From the NCBI GenBank assembly GCA_017939945.1, contig JAGAZS010000084.1:1-5650 (forward strand): a stretch of 5,650 nucleotides of DNA, read 5' to 3'. A program made the position numbers and the translations under genes. Every line of letters begins with the position of its first letter. Position 1 is the first letter of the stretch. Shown here in pieces: positions 5,474 to 5,650 of the stretch. Under the pieces are notes generated by a model. The model was not told where the DNA came from and ran no database searches. It worked only from the letters and a program-made list of their open reading frames with translations. The DNA comes from Schwartzia sp. (in: firmicutes) (lineage in GTDB: Bacteria > Bacillota > Negativicutes > Selenomonadales > Selenomonadaceae).

Positions 5474-5650
5474 TCACGCGACTTCGTCGGCCTCTGCCAT
5501 TGCTTCGTCGAATCGCCGGACTACCTCGTCGAACAAGTACATCCCGTCCTCGTTCGCCTGCAACCCTTGCAGCCGCAGCGGCACGATGGTCGGCGGATGC
5601 TCCAGCGAAAGCGGCTCGCGGCTTTGCATTTGCTTCGCGCTCTGGTAGAC
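5474..5650 (-). CDS. Unrecognised protein, C-terminal 58 residues (starts beyond the window)
   Basis: An open frame enters at the right edge and ends in TGA at 5474. It contains REPLSLEHPPTIVPLRLQGL and, near the end, NEDGMYLFDEVVRRFDEAMAEAD. Third codon positions are very rich in G and C, as in the neighbouring genes. The sequence has a natural protein character, with a proline-bearing segment and then an acidic amphipathic helix, so I take it as real. The opposite strand is also open here, but it begins in the structured 3' UTR and lacks a ribosome site. The family is not recognised and no function can be given. It converges on the terminator of the peptide gene, with its stop a few bases past the T-run. 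Confidence 0.65.
   Translation of the reverse strand, partial: VYQSAKQMQSREPLSLEHPPTIVPLRLQGLQANEDGMYLFDEVVRRFDEAMAEADEVA

Noticed and set aside
5082..5477. 131-codon minus-strand frame
   Set aside because: It starts with a GTG overlapping the stop of the right-edge gene, has no ribosome site, and crosses two terminators, two promoters and the peptide gene; no recognisable protein.
5392..5650. Open plus-strand frame from GTG 5392 to the window edge
   Set aside because: It has no ribosome site, passes through the peptide mRNA terminator, and is the GC-rich shadow of the minus-strand gene at 5474-5650.

Overview
The window looks like a chromosomal stretch of a moderately GC-rich member of the Bacillota. 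Shine-Dalgarno sequences are strong, TTG starts occur, promoters are sigma-A type, and the arginine genes run argC-argJ-argB. A Negativicutes-like host (diderm Bacillota) is my guess from the style of the proteins; the sequence does not prove it.

Left part (1-2566): an arginine biosynthesis operon on the minus strand. It holds argC, argJ and the first 39 codons of argB. In front of argC is a near-consensus promoter covered by two tandem ARG-box-like palindromes exactly 21 bp apart, so ArgR/AhrC repression by arginine is the expected control. Divergently, on the plus strand, lies a TTG-started, membrane-anchored monofunctional peptidoglycan glycosyltransferase (GT51). It ends at a nested hairpin that probably terminates transcription in both directions.

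Middle (3468-5046): a two-gene minus-strand unit, dapA (4-hydroxy-tetrahydrodipicolinate synthase) followed after 19 nt by an unrecognised lipoprotein. The dapA promoter (TTGACA-18-TATAAT) lies largely in one copy of a perfect 31-bp direct repeat. The second copy lies 62 bp upstream and repeats the -35 without a good -10.

Right part (5142-5470): the most interesting piece, and not covered by any long reading frame. A 27-residue hydrophobic peptide with a perfect Shine-Dalgarno and a TTG start is read on the plus strand. A small RNA gene of about 80 nt is read divergently on the minus strand from a mirror-image extended -10 promoter. The predicted 5' end of the small RNA can form 18 uninterrupted base pairs (14 Watson-Crick, 4 G-U) with the start region of the peptide mRNA. 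The peptide's Shine-Dalgarno is also buried in a 5'-proximal hairpin. Together this has the architecture of a divergently encoded type I toxin-antitoxin locus, like tisB/istR, shoB/ohsC or zor/orz, but in an apparently different lineage and with a different peptide. This is an inference from sequence alone.

The right edge (5474-5650) holds the C-terminal 58 residues of an unrecognised minus-strand protein.
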